DNA from: Vespa crabro
Taxonomy: Eukaryota > Arthropoda > Insecta > Hymenoptera > Vespidae
Direction of reading: 5' to 3'
Assembly (NCBI RefSeq): GCF_910589235.1
Contig: NC_060971.1
Coordinates: 4,200,826-4,264,825, forward strand
DNA length: 64,000 nt
The notes beneath the pieces were generated by a model. The model did not search any database, was not told the DNA's origin, and worked only from the letters and a program-made list of their open reading frames with translations. The position numbers were made by a program, and so were the translations under genes. This document shows, one piece after another, positions 46,036-58,454 of this stretch (position 1 is the stretch's first letter; the number at the start of each line of letters is the position of its first letter).

Positions 46036-46441
46036 CAGATTACGCGTTTTCTCGTTTGCTTTTGGTACGTTAGACCCTTGGTATATATATACATATATAT
46101 GTACGAACGAGGAAGAACATCGGAGCCCTGGAGAGTCATGTATTCGCTACGAGATACAATGAATTTAAAAACGGCCCGATTATTCTTTGATAATCTATTT
46201 ATCTTTGAAATCGATAATTAATTAAGACATATTTATTTAATATATTTTATACAATTATATTGATTCTCTTTTATTTTGTTTTCTTTTAATTCATTGAACG
46301 AACACATTAGATATAATTTGAAATAACTAATTACATTGACGTTAATTCATTGATAATTAGCAATTAAAAACGATCAGCTTTTATCTGGAAAATGTTTTCA
46401 TATGTTTCTCATTTCAAGTATGTAATATTAATTTTTCTCAG

Positions 46442-46596
46442 ATATGCCGAGATTACTTCACGTATTGCCGATCAAAGAAAATTACTCGAAGTACTTTCGA
46501 TTGGCAAACCTCCGGAAATTTACATCGACGACGTCGTTGGGAATGTAATTTATGCGAGAAAAAAGTTGAAGGGAGTGTGTACGAGCCTAAAGAGAA
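46442..46596 (+). other. Exon-like open segment behind a strong acceptor
   Basis: TTAATTTTTCTCAG at 46428-46441 is a near-perfect acceptor. It is followed by about 50 open codons with strong purine-first bias: YAEITSRIADQRKLLEVLSI, then GKPPEIYIDDVVGNVIYA, then RKKLKG, before GA-rich DNA begins. No convincing donor. No minus-strand frame is open here. Not recognised. Flanked by the two copies of the octamer element. Confidence 0.15.
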
Positions 46597-46612
46597 GAAG
46601 GAAGAGAAAGAG

Positions 46613-46617
<5 letters not shown>

Positions 46618-46659
<42 letters not shown>
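46618..46659. repeat. (GA)n microsatellite
   Basis: Uninterrupted GA of about 42 bases, immediately left of the second copy of the octamer-containing element. Confidence 0.97.
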
Positions 46660-46661
<2 letters not shown>

Positions 46662-46662
46662 C

Positions 46663-46696
46663 GTGATTAATAAACGAGTATGCTAATGCTCGAGGA
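46663..46696. repeat. Copy 2 of a duplicated octamer-containing element
   Basis: Same order ATTAATAAAC, ATGCTAAT (46680-46687), CTCGAGGA as copy 1, with one indel and about four substitutions over 34 bases. Directly follows a GA array. Confidence 0.75.
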
Positions 46697-47151
46697 GTAA
46701 GAGTATGAGGATTTTCAAAGGCGTATGTATAACATCCCGTAGGACGAGAGATGGTTACAACGAGTGAAAAAGAGAAAGAGAGAAAGAGGGCAAAACGGTG
46801 GACAACGAGGAACGTTAGTCCGACGGTAAATCAAAACGCTTGACTTTGCGACGTCGGGAAGAGATGAGAGAAAGAGAAAGAGAAAGAGAGAGAGCGAGAG
46901 AGAGAGAGAGAGATGAGCTTTCCGGCTTCGCGAGACGACGAGCAACCGAGCTTTATGCTTTCGCGAAGGGTGTCTCGCGTTGGGTGGAGGGTGTAACCCC
47001 AGCTTATTCATACTCACAGGAAACAGAGAAACGAAGGAAAAGCGAGAACGTGACGGGTTATCCTTTTCGTCCGTGATATTTGATACTATGCGTCGCGTGA
47101 GCCACGAGGTGAATGAATGCTTTAAAGCGAGACGATTGTTTTGATCTCTCT

Positions 47152-47209
<58 letters not shown>

Positions 47210-47321
47210 GTCTCGAAAGTTTGTTACAAGGACGTAGTAATAAATGGGAGAGTCTCGATCGAGATAACCAAAATAAATACATAACGTAACACGTCGAACA
47301 TTGGTGGCATAAACCAATGGT

Positions 47322-47324
<3 letters not shown>

Positions 47325-47382
<58 letters not shown>
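47325..47382. repeat. (TA)n microsatellite
   Basis: About 58 bases of uninterrupted TA, among the longest TA arrays in the window. Confidence 0.97.
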
Positions 47383-47384
<2 letters not shown>

Positions 47385-48585
47385 TAGAATAGTTCATTGA
47401 AGAAAAATTGGTTAAAGAATTCTCTTTTAGAAAGGGAAAAGAAAATAATGGCAAATTGGTGGAAGGAGGAGAGAAAATGAGAGATTTTAAAGAACGCGAG
47501 ACATCAATTTTCTTCCCGTATAAAAGCAATTTCGCGGGATGGTGGAAAGCTATTTCGAGGAGTTTTACGCGTCCGTGAGGAGCGATTGTTGGCCGCGAGA
47601 TCGGGTAAGTGGGTCGGTCGACGAGACACGAGAGATGAAGAAGAAGAAGAAGAAGACGCGTACGTGTTGAGAGCGAACGTTTTCAGGATTTTCCTAATTC
47701 GTTCGAGCAAATCATTTTTCCATCCCCGTTTCCGCTACTTCTTTTTCTTTATCGTAATTTTTTCTCTCTTCCTTTTTTCTTCTTTTTTTTATTTTTTTTA
47801 TTTTTTTATATCTTTCTTCTGTTTTTTTTTTTCGTATCTTCTTTTTGTTTTCCTCCGGCCAACAAAATTTCATCCGCATGCATTTATGCGTGCACGCGTC
47901 GTATCAATATCGTGTTCCATGATCGATTTATGGTCCCGGTCTCTCTCTCTCTCTCTCTCTCTCCCTCTCCCTCTCTCTTCGTCGGTGTTTTACAATGATT
48001 GGAAAAGCCGCAAAATAGAGGATGCAGGCAGCAATTTTCCGCCACGTATGAAACGTCAGGTCTGCGTGTACGTATTTGCGAATGTATCGGTGAAAATCGA
48101 GAGAAAGAGAGAGAGTAGATCATCAAAATTGTATAAGGAGCTCTTAGGAAACGATCGAGCCCAGTCTCTCCCACGGGAACGTGTACGTGCGTTTCCTGTG
48201 CGATGAGAACTCGCATAGAGCCGATTACTGTGGCCCTCAACGCGCTTTTTCAACGATAAACGCCGCGTATGGTATGGTTGTTATGGCTTAAGCGATATGA
48301 AGAGATCACCGGCTACGAGCAAGATGGATCGAGAATATGTTACCTTAAGTACTCCAACGTGACTCACGAAACTTTAACATCTATCTAAAGTTAATGTTAT
48401 TGCCATTTAAAAAGTGTATGATGAGAATTTCATCGGTTAATCACATTCAATTTTAATTGATCAATGAATGATTCGCGCGACTAATTTAATCGCATCGAAG
48501 GCCTTCGTCTCGAAGATCGAGGAAGTTAGATTTTTAAAGCGAATGCGTAAACGAGATAAGGAGAAAAATAGATGGAGAGTGAGAG

Positions 48586-48589
<4 letters not shown>

Positions 48590-48638
<49 letters not shown>
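48590..48638. repeat. (GA)n microsatellite
   Basis: About 49 bases of GA. Confidence 0.97.
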
Positions 48639-48640
<2 letters not shown>

Positions 48641-49027
48641 TATGCATAATGCATACATTCGAGGGTGCACCAGGTGCTAGGATAAGAATTGGCGCATCGA
48701 CGTCAACCAAAATGGCGCTTATCGTCGCCGCCTTTGCCTCGCGTGAGAAACTGCCTCGGAGGGGAAGCACGGAGGTGCCGTGAGAGACGCGGCTGAATTT
48801 TAATGTGTTCCTTGTTCGTGCACGCGCGCGTACACAAACACTTATACGAACGTAAACCAGTGTGTACGCGCTCGTACATATTTATTTACATGCTATGCAT
48901 ACGCTACATATAGGGACATTCGCCTATATATAGTAGGACGTAGGTACCGACGACAACGAGGACGACGAGTTCGTGAAGAGGAACCCGAAGGAAAGAGGGA
49001 GGAAGAGAAGGAGGATGAAAGAGAGAC

Positions 49028-49059
<32 letters not shown>

Positions 49060-49564
49060 GGTGTCTGGTTGACTTGTAGATTTATTGACGAATTTGGTCG
49101 CACATTTGTTCCGCGGGATTTCAATACAATTGAAGGGTTTTGCCATTGTTGCCCTACGCGACGAGACGTCCTCCTCGCGACGGCGCGAATCGCGGAGAGA
49201 CATGCCGAGGATAGGAAGAGAGGGGGGGAGAGAGAGAGAGAGGGAGAGGGTTATTTGGTATTGTAATGGCCCTGTCCGCGTCGATCCCTCCCGCCTCAAG
49301 GCGAGTTTCCACGGCTCGGTGAGCTCCGATTCGCACGATCCGTGCGACGAATTAATCCTTGTTTTTACGCTCGCGCCGAAAAAACAAAAAAAAGAAAAGA
49401 AAACAAAATAGAAAAAAGAAAGAAAGAAAATAAAAAGTAATTGCAAATGCGTTGTTCCTTTTTGTCTGTATTACTTCTTCTTTTTTTCCAAAATCTCATT
49501 CACAGATATTTTCTGATCTCTTAATATAAGAATATCTTAATATAACAGGATATATTACGTGAAT

Positions 49565-49603
<39 letters not shown>

Positions 49604-49871
49604 GAAAATTAAAGAAGAATCAGCTTTCCTATAATTTATCACGACGAGATGAAAGATCATTCGACTATAATATCGAAAATCGTGGCGTACGTCGCAACGA
49701 CGGCCGCAGAGAGTGCAGTCGACCATAATTTCATCAACGGCACGAGTGTGCGCGCGCTGCTTGTTAGGTATATGCATTTGAATTTGATTAGTGGCGCGAG
49801 AAGGGGAGGGTAGGAGGGAGTGGTGACACCCTTTGCCACCGCAACCCCATCCAAACGACCAACCAGCCTGC

Positions 49872-49904
49872 TTGCCTGCCTGCCTGCCTGCCTGCCTGCC
49901 TGCC
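49872..49904. repeat. (TGCC)n tetranucleotide array
   Basis: About eight TGCC units; the only GC-rich tetranucleotide array of this type here. Confidence 0.95.
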
Positions 49905-50558
49905 AGCCGACACACCGCCACCCACGCCAGTGCACGCTCGCGGCTGCAACTACTGCAATTATCCGCACACGTCATACGCGTGCATTAAGTCAAGTCTCAG
50001 TTCTAACATACCTCGTGCGGTCATCTCTTTCATTTACCTCCCACTCTTTTATCTTTTCTTTTTTTTTTTTTTTCCTTATACTTACTCTTACTATGGCTTT
50101 CGACTTAGTTCGGATTTAACGTTCACGGGTTTCCTTGAATATTTAGCGATTAATTCTTATTGAACGGGAAAGAAAGAGAAAGAAACACATTTGAGAAGAT
50201 CTATTGAGAGAAATAGAGATAGAGAGAGATAGAGAATTTAGTAAGCTTACATATGTACATCTACATACTATATATACTTGCGAGAACGTGTATATTTTAT
50301 CAGGGGCAACGTCGTCGACAGTCTTATACGCCTGTACCCGCCCGATCCGCCCCCTCGCTCTTCTCTCTCACTCGAGTTAGATTTAATTAAAACCTAAATC
50401 GTATTTAACTGCGCCGTAAAACAAACCTGATGTCTTTCGTAGCGGCGCGGTAGCTACCAAACGACTCGTGCTCTTTGCTCTCGGCACAGGAATCGACGCC
50501 CTTCCTTCCTTCCTTCCTTCCTACCTTCCTTTCTTTCCACTCTGTCTCTGTTTCTCTG

Positions 50559-50607
<49 letters not shown>

Positions 50608-51256
50608 CTACCTATCTCTCTCTTCCTCCCTCTCTACGCGTTCGCTCATGCGAACAGAAATTTCTAATTTGCGAGCAAACTGTTACTCGCTGACAAATGG
50701 AATCTCGCCGTCGATTCTCACGATCTCACGAAATATATTCTCTAACTATATCAGAAAATATAACTATCACTTATAATATATCCTCCATGAATATATTCTG
50801 ACTGTGACATTTTAATTTGAATAATTTCTTTTTTATTCTCTTCTTCTTCTTCTTCTTCTTCGTCTTTTTCTTTTTCTTCTTTCGTAAGAAAATTAGACAA
50901 AACATTTTTAGTCAGTCGAGTTTAATTAACGAATAGACAGACCCTTGGAGGTTTCGCGTCGCGTTCTCAAAGATGAAAAAGAAGAAAGGTACGATTATCA
51001 TGGATATGAGGTAGAGAAGAAAAAAGGGGAAGAAGAAAGAAAAAAAGAAGAAGAAGAAGAAGAAGAAGAAGAAGAAGAAGAAGAAACGAAGTCGTCCTCG
51101 TCTCGGTACACTTTCGCCGGACGCAATCTTCTTAGTTATCCGCGTGGAGGGCCCAGTATGGCGTCGACTCCGGCAAAAGGATTCTCATCCGACCAATCCC
51201 TCTTCTTCTCTTGCTTCGCGAACCACCATTCCGTTGATGGTGAAGTCGAGAGAGAA

Positions 51257-51298
<42 letters not shown>

Positions 51299-51340
51299 GG
51301 TGAGGAAAGGAAGAGAATACGAAAGAGCGAATGAGCATGT

Positions 51341-51382
<42 letters not shown>

Positions 51383-51552
51383 GAGAAAGAGGTGAGTATA
51401 GCTGCGCGCGGCAATAACGGCGAGCACCAGACGCTAATAACAGACCGTGCCGGCTGCCCATAGGCCATCGCAGGCAATGAAATGAGACCAAATAAAAATC
51501 AGCAGGGAATTATTATGGTGGACGCAAAACGCGCCGCGACTGAATCTCCCTC

Positions 51553-51593
<41 letters not shown>

Positions 51594-51671
51594 ATTTGTT
51601 ACTGTTGTTGTTATTGTTGTTGTTATTGGTATTATTGTTGTCGTCGTTTTTATTTTTCTATTATTCTCTTT

Positions 51672-51703
<32 letters not shown>

Positions 51704-51765
51704 ATTATCTCCTCTTGTATTCTTTTAATTAATTTTTTTTTCTCTTTTATTCCCGACCAAATCCC

Positions 51766-51768
<3 letters not shown>

Positions 51769-51855
<87 letters not shown>
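51769..51855. repeat. Compound (CT)n(TA)n array
   Basis: CT of about 33 bases joined directly to TA of about 53 bases. Confidence 0.96.
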
Positions 51856-51857
<2 letters not shown>

Positions 51858-52184
51858 CTCTTTTCTTTGAATCAGTTCGTGGAGCTCGATCCATATAATG
51901 TTGCTTACCTCTAACGACATCGTGACAAATTAAAATCGTAGAGATCGGCCTCTTCTCGCTTTAACGATATACCGGGATGATAGCTTTTAAGTAGATATTT
52001 CGATCGTTATGCCCTTTTGGCGTACTTTTATTTGCATATAACGTTCAACGCTTCGACCAGTTTGCAGGACAGTGGCAGACGACCGGTCTCGAGACTATCA
52101 CGAGGTTTAATGCTTTTATCGTATTCTCATCGATGTCCGCAAGGTAAAAACGAGAGAAAAAAAAGAGAGAATGTGAGATAGATT

Positions 52185-52190
<6 letters not shown>

Positions 52191-52230
<40 letters not shown>
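52191..52230. repeat. (GA)n microsatellite
   Basis: About 40 bases of GA. Confidence 0.96.
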
Positions 52231-52232
<2 letters not shown>

Positions 52233-52447
52233 ACGCTGCCGTTCAGTGATATCGTTTCACTATATATGAGAGACATCTTGATTCGATCCTTAACGATCTT
52301 CGACTTCGCCAACACGATTATCGTCTAACAATACTCATTCGTGAGATGTGACTTGCGGTTTTTAAAATGTAAATCATTTTTCTTCTCTTTCATTCTCTAT
52401 TTTATCTCTCTCTTGCTTTTTCTTACTTCTTCTTCTTCTTTTTCCTT

Positions 52448-52478
<31 letters not shown>

Positions 52479-53090
52479 AACGGAATTGATATTTCTTAAA
52501 TATATCCCCCAAGGATCTAATCATCCAAAAGAGTTTTTTTAGAATGTCGGTGTGTACCATGAACGTAGTATATCCGAAGAAGAAGCGTACGGCACGAGCT
52601 GAAAGGGTTTTGAGTATACACGCATCGGTGCCCTTAGGTCGTAAGGACGAGTCTCGAGGAGCGACCGGTCGAGAGAGGAAAGAGAAGGAAATACGCGGCA
52701 GGTGAAAAAGAGAGAGAGAGAGAGAGAGAGATTGAAAGAGAGAGGGAGAGTGCATCGGATGAGAAGAATGGCCGACCGCAATGAAGATTTTAACTGGTAC
52801 CCTCTCGTTGGCCGCCCGAGTCGCTCTTTTTATTATTGTTTCTTTCTTCCACCACCACCTTCTCTCTTCCTTCTCTTCCCTCCCCCTCTCACCTCCACCT
52901 CACCCTCTTTTATTCTTCCTCTTTTCCCTTCTCGGGAACGATTTACCGAGGCCGTCGAGAGTTGGCCTGAAACACGCCCGAAAGCGCCTTCGATCCTTGT
53001 GAATTGTAAACTTCTCTCGAGATGAAATTACGAGTCGCCAGAGATTACATTGATTTGAAAGTAATCTTGTAATTTGACGGACACGATTGG

Positions 53091-53130
<40 letters not shown>

Positions 53131-53612
53131 TAAAACGAAAGACTAATTTTTCCTTTTTTTCTTTTTGTAAAGAGATACGTCGTAAGGTAAGATAACGATG
53201 GCGTCAGTGGCGCCATAGCAAGACCAAGCATAATTATCGTAACGACGATACGGGAAAGACGAGACTTCTCGCTCGCGATCGATACGAGAACGCAGGATCG
53301 TTTTCGAAACCGCATATCTCGTGTATATGCGCCTCTCTCGTTCACGTAATTACACGCATCGCTCGTTCGCCTCGCCAACGTAATGGTTACGTTCAATGTA
53401 CCCTTCTTTCGACTTTTATCCGATTTTTACAAGATAAATCTTGCACCGGGAATTGATGCACTAGCGGACAATTTCTTTTCATTCCCCTTTTATATTTTGT
53501 TTCCCTTTTTCTTTTTCCCTTTCTTTTTCTTCATTCTCGTTTCGTTTCTTTTGGTTTGTTTTGTTTTTCCTATTTCTCTTTTTTCCTCTTTTTACTTTTC
53601 CTTCCTTCTCCT

Positions 53613-53638
53613 CCCCGCCCCACCCCCACCCCCACCCC
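53613..53638 (-). other. Strong G-quadruplex motif with one-base loops
   Basis: Plus-strand C runs of 4, 4, 5, 5 and 4 separated by single bases G, A, A and A. On the hth sense strand this is five G runs with one-base loops, about the most favourable geometry known for parallel quadruplexes. Confidence 0.85.
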
Positions 53639-54367
53639 ACTCCTCCCACCTCACCTTCCCTTCTCCATTTTTCATTAACGCAATCTCGAAGAAAAAAAAG
53701 AGGAAAAGAAAAGGAAGAAAAATAAGAAGAAAAAAAGAGTTATCTAATCGCTCGTTGTTATTAGTCCGCTGTTATTGGCAACTTTTTCCAAGAAATCTCG
53801 TATTTATTATCATTACTATTATCGCTGCTACTATTACTATTACTATTACAATTACCTTTGATCGTTCTTTTTGAAAAGGAAGATTAGAAAAATAGAAAAG
53901 GAAAACAAATTAAAAGACAAGGAAAAAAAAAAACAAAAAGAAGAAAATATATATAATTGTTTTATTAGCGAACAAGAGGAAAGGTCACAAATAGAGATAG
54001 AGATAGATAGAGAGTGAGTGAGACAGAGAGAGAGAGAGAGAGAGAGAGAAAACATCTCGAGGAAGTAGAAAGCGTTAAAAAAAAGTATAAAGTCAAAGTA
54101 GCAAAGGAACGAATAGGACGGGGCACGTGTGCGCGCATGTGTCGCACGAGCGCGCGCGGGCGCAAGCGCGTCGCGTCACGAAAAGGAAAGGCACAAACAC
54201 GCGTGCGAACGCACGCCCACACACTCGACGACACACACTGCCGAGAGACGGGAGGCAGGTGCTCCGCGCGCCATTGGCCACCTCCTCACCAACATGGCCG
54301 TACCCCTTTTCCTCGGCAACTCTCTCTCTCTCTCTCACATACACATACACATAATCTCACTCTCTCA

Positions 54368-54403
<36 letters not shown>

Positions 54404-54797
54404 GTCTTTCTCTCACTTGCATGAGCCAACGTTAACGCACCACGAACGAATCGAGCTGTCTGCAGAACGTGTAAAGGGTAAGCGCGCCTTTTTCCTTTCA
54501 ACCCTTGGTCGATTTCCTCGTCGATCAATTCTACGAGATACCGACGATGATGAAATCATTTTTTTAATATTAACATTAAATTTTCTATTATTTCAATATT
54601 CAACAAAATTAATCCCATCGTTTGTTCCTTATATACATATATATATATGTATGTATGTATATATGTATGTATGTATATATTTAGCTATATTTAGTTTTTA
54701 TTGTTAATAAGGTTTAACAGGAGCATTTATTATTATGCAACGCATTCGTTATTACTCGACTCTATATCTAAATATTTGTTATCGCGTACCGTAGTTA

Positions 54798-54887
54798 ATT
54801 TATTACCATCGTAGATTATTTATTATCATTTCCCTCTTTGTCAGTATTTGTCATTAATTATTTATCTACCCGGACAATTTATTATCA
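54798..54887. repeat. Three copies of ATTTATTAYCA
   Basis: Copies at 54798-54808, 54818-54828 and 54877-54887, same orientation. The minus strand reads TGRTAATAAAT, a TGAT/TAAT homeodomain pairing. Confidence 0.7.
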
Positions 54888-54999
54888 CATTATCCAATTT
54901 TAATGTTATTTAACATTGATTATCCAATCATTCGTTCACTTCGTTCAATGCAAACCAAAAAGACGTACCTTTATCCTTTCACGAACAGTTTCCAACATG

Positions 55000-55001
<2 letters not shown>

Positions 55002-55048
<47 letters not shown>

Positions 55049-55088
55049 AGAGGGAAAAAGAGAGAGATAGAGAGAGAGAGAGAGAGGG
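55002..55088. repeat. Compound (TA)n(GA)n array
   Basis: TA of about 43 bases followed by interrupted GA. Confidence 0.95.
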
Positions 55089-56093
55089 AAGAAGAATCGT
55101 CTGGTCGAAGGATCGAGAACGCGGCCCAATAATTATCGCTATGTTACGCTAGTTCGCGAGGGCATACGAAGATACGGCATCTCCGAGGGCGCGCAGAACT
55201 GCTCGTAGAGAGCTCTCCTCGCACCATACGCCGTAATGGCAGACTCGCTCTGACCGAAGCAATTAGAAGTACGAGGTAAACACAGAGCAGTGTGCTCTCG
55301 AACGAGGCCATTCGAGAAGGAGAAGGATGAAGAAGAGAGAAGAGAGAAGAGGACCACGGCGTTATTTTCTTCTCGCTCGACGTAAAGGCTGTAATTAAAT
55401 ATTCCGAGAGGAAGAAAAGAGAACGTGGAAGGGTGGGACGTTCGTTCAAGTTGTTCCTTTTCTTTTTTTTTTTCCTTTTCTTTTTTTTTTTCCTTTTCTT
55501 TTCTTTTCTTCTTTCTTTCTTCTTCTATCCTTTTTTTTTTTTTTATCGTCCATCCCCAACTCTCCCTGTCTCTCTCTCTCACTTTTTCTATTCTTTTCTC
55601 ACTTTATACAATCCTCTATTTCAAAAATCAACTTTAGTAATCTCGTTCGTTTCTTGGCGATGGAGAAAAGATAGATCTCGGTCGAGGGTTTTAGCGCGGA
55701 CAGCAACGCGTGTGCCTCCATATCGGATCTTTCTGACCGAGTCCGAAAAGATAGAGAGACGAGGTCGAAAATTGTGAAGCGAAGAAGGTGGATGAGGTGG
55801 ATGAGGATGAGGAGAAGGAGGAGAAGGAGGAGGAGAGAGGGGATGCACCCCGGGGATTTAAGTTTCTATAAATCATCTCAGAGGCTCGAGAAACTCAGCC
55901 TACCATTTACGAGCCTCGAAGTAGGAGCAAACCCGTAGGACCCATGTATAGGGCCTCTCTCTCTCTCTTTCTCTTTTTCTCTTTCTCTCTTTCCTTGTCT
56001 CATCTCGCTTCTTTGTATTTAACGGCGAGACCTTTTAACGACGACAAAGTATTCACGAAGGTCGGAACTCTCGTGGTCGAGGATCTTCTACTT

Positions 56094-56094
56094 C

Positions 56095-56130
<36 letters not shown>

Positions 56131-56170
56131 TATTTATTTCTTTCTTTCTTTCTTTTTTCTTTCTTTCTTC
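56094..56170. repeat. (CTTT)n array
   Basis: CTTT units with TATT and TTTTTT interruptions. Confidence 0.95.
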
Positions 56171-56295
56171 TCTCGCGCACGTTTCTTTCTTGCTTTCTCT
56201 CATTGGCGAACTATCGGCCAGCATGGAAGACGTCCGTCGTCGTCTTCGGCATAAATTATCGTCGTGCCTCCTTCGGGTTTACTGTTGCTTCTTGG

Positions 56296-56338
56296 AACGA
56301 ACGAACGAACGAACGAACGAACGAACGAACGAACGAAC
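56296..56338. repeat. (GAAC)n tetranucleotide array
   Basis: About ten GAAC units, then CCTACCTACC. Confidence 0.96.
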
Positions 56339-57021
56339 CTACCTACCTTCCATTCTTTCTTTCCATCGGGAAAGAGAGAAAGAGAGAACTCACTTAGTTG
56401 CTTATTACTTGTGCCAGAAGGTGTTATAAATTTTCACATTAAGTTTCAAACTTGTACCCCATCGAAAGTTACCCAACGATTTAACAATTTTCCTTCACAA
56501 AAGGGAAACTACTTTCCAATGTAGGAACTTTACAACGGTCCGTAGAAATTTTCGGAAATGTTAACCTTAGCCGAAAGTATCGATCGAACGCAAATACCCC
56601 TACCTCCTCCTCCACCCCCCTTCACCCTTCCTCCTGCCCCCTTCGCCACCTCTCACCACCCCCCTCCGGACCGAATCGTTCCATTCGATGCAAACGCGAG
56701 AACATTAAAAATACAGGCGAGTGCCGACGTCCGTCGTGTCGCTCCATTTCCGAATTTCCAGAACAAAAGCGACCGACTAAAAACAAAACAACAAAAAAAA
56801 AAGAAAAAACAAAAACAAAAAAGAGAGAGAGAGAGAGAGAGGAACGAAAGAAACGATGCAGCATAAAAGAGTGCACGCAGCACGTAACAAAAACGATTCG
56901 AAAATTTCGAAGCGGGAAGCTGGGCCGCGCCAGCGTTCTCTCTGGCTTTCATCTCGTTCGGGTCGTTCCTCGCGTACGGCAGCTCCGCAGGCAATAACAG
57001 GCTTTTCGGTAATGCAAAGAG

Positions 57022-57045
57022 TAATTAACATTCCTGTTTTAATTA
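57022..57045. promoter_or_regulatory. Paired TAATTA cores flanking a Scalloped/TEAD-type site
   Basis: TAATTA at 57022-57027, ACATTCCT at 57028-57035 (TEAD consensus), TAATTA at 57040-57045. Hth is known to act with Yorkie, whose usual DNA partner is Scalloped, so feedback control is conceivable. That link is inference. Confidence 0.35.
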
Positions 57046-57159
57046 CAGCCTCCGCCCGAGCCACCCTCTTTATTTTCACCACCCCCTTCCGTACCATTAG
57101 CCGACGTCCGTGGTGCTGCTGTGTTGCTGCTGCTCTTGCTCGTTTTACCATACATGTCT

Positions 57160-57175
57160 CTTTCTCTCTCTCTCA

Positions 57176-57209
<34 letters not shown>

Positions 57210-57212
57210 TTC

Positions 57213-57254
<42 letters not shown>

Positions 57255-57258
57255 TATA
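57160..57258. repeat. Compound (CT)n(TA)n array
   Basis: Interrupted CT (57160-57213) followed by TA (57217-57258). Confidence 0.95.
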
Positions 57259-58402
57259 TGAAGGATGTATATAGATTCGTTTGTGCGCGCGTATATACAA
57301 CCAACATGCGTGTTAGCCTTTGAAAACTTGAAACGACGCGACTTTACGTGCACCGGACAGCCTGGAGGTTTTTACTTTTTGGCACGAGCCCCGCTTTACA
57401 ATTAACGGAATTAATATCCAATCTTTTGTTTTTCATGGTTCCCGTTGATATCAACGGGACGTGTGTATGTATGTTTGATATACTACTGGGTAAAATGAAC
57501 GATCGAATTCTTAACAATTTGCTAAATTTCATGATACTGGTCGTAGATAAAGATAAAGAAATGAAAAAAGAAAAAAAAAATAATAAAAAGGAAAAGAAAG
57601 AAAAAGAAAAGAAGAAGAAGAAAAAGAAGAAAAAGAAAAGGAAAGAAAAAAAGCCATTCGAAATGTGAATAATAAATGACGATGTGTTTGTTTGTTCGTT
57701 CGCTGTAGCCGAAAGAGAGAAAGAGAGAAAAAAAAGGTCGAAATTAAAAGCAGGAAAGTGTAATACATGGACGACACGCGTTGCGGCCCACTAGAAACGC
57801 ATACACTCGGACAGGAACACGTAGATGCGCCAGTCTCGTGTACCGTATACCGCATCCGATCCGGATTTCCGTGCGCGGACACCCGTATGACCTTGCGTGC
57901 GTTTCAGCAGGACGTGTGCTCCGACAGAAGCCGCGTATGCACGCTCATCATATCGATTCCCTCTTCTCTTCTACCACCCGACTCCTCTCCGCTTCTCTCC
58001 TCTTCTCTCCTCTCCTCTCGACTCGATTCGCAAGAGCGAATATCGTTCATGCACACGCTTAGCTTACGCTATTGAAAATACCATGAAATCGTTTCAATTT
58101 TCAGGATTCTCTCGAAATTACACGCGTTTATCGGTACGCTCCAATGTTCCCGCGTGTTTTCTTCTTCCACTTCTTTTTTTTTTCCTTTTTCTCATTTTTT
58201 CTTTTTTTTGTCGTTCTTCCTCCAATTGTGCAATCCACACAATTTCTCCAATTTGCCGAACCGAACATAGAAATATACCAACGATCCTCTTTCCACCCTT
58301 CTTATCACAGATACATAGCTATACCAGAGTTCTCTAAAATTCCCCTTTCTCGATTTTCCGCGAGACGTGAGATCTCGTTTCCGCGCTTTCTCTATGTATC
58401 TG

Positions 58403-58454
<52 letters not shown>

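Larger units (their letters stand above)
46700..52500. other. Segment overview: repeat-dense intron
   Basis: GA/CT arrays near 46870, 47155, 47939, 48590, 49035, 49567, 50563, 51267, 51343, 51556, 51769 and 52191, TA arrays at 47325-47382 and 51802-51855, TGCC at 49872-49904, GAA at 51048-51085. Unique stretches at 48200-48590, 48640-48960, 49620-49860, 50300-50490 and 51900-52140 have no recognised gene. Confidence 0.75.

Noticed and set aside
46715..47317. 200-residue minus-strand open frame on the hth strand
   Set aside because: Two blocks of Arg-Glu and Ser-Leu repeats joined by CpG-rich sequence; no Meis or other domain.
47586..48206. 206-residue plus-strand open frame
   Set aside because: The Phe-rich centre and Ser-Leu run are T-rich and CT repeats; the ends are short and unrecognised.
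49872..49904. TGCC array as a coding Cys/Leu/Pro repeat
   Set aside because: Both strands are open only because the tetranucleotide lacks stops; no complex flanking coding sequence.
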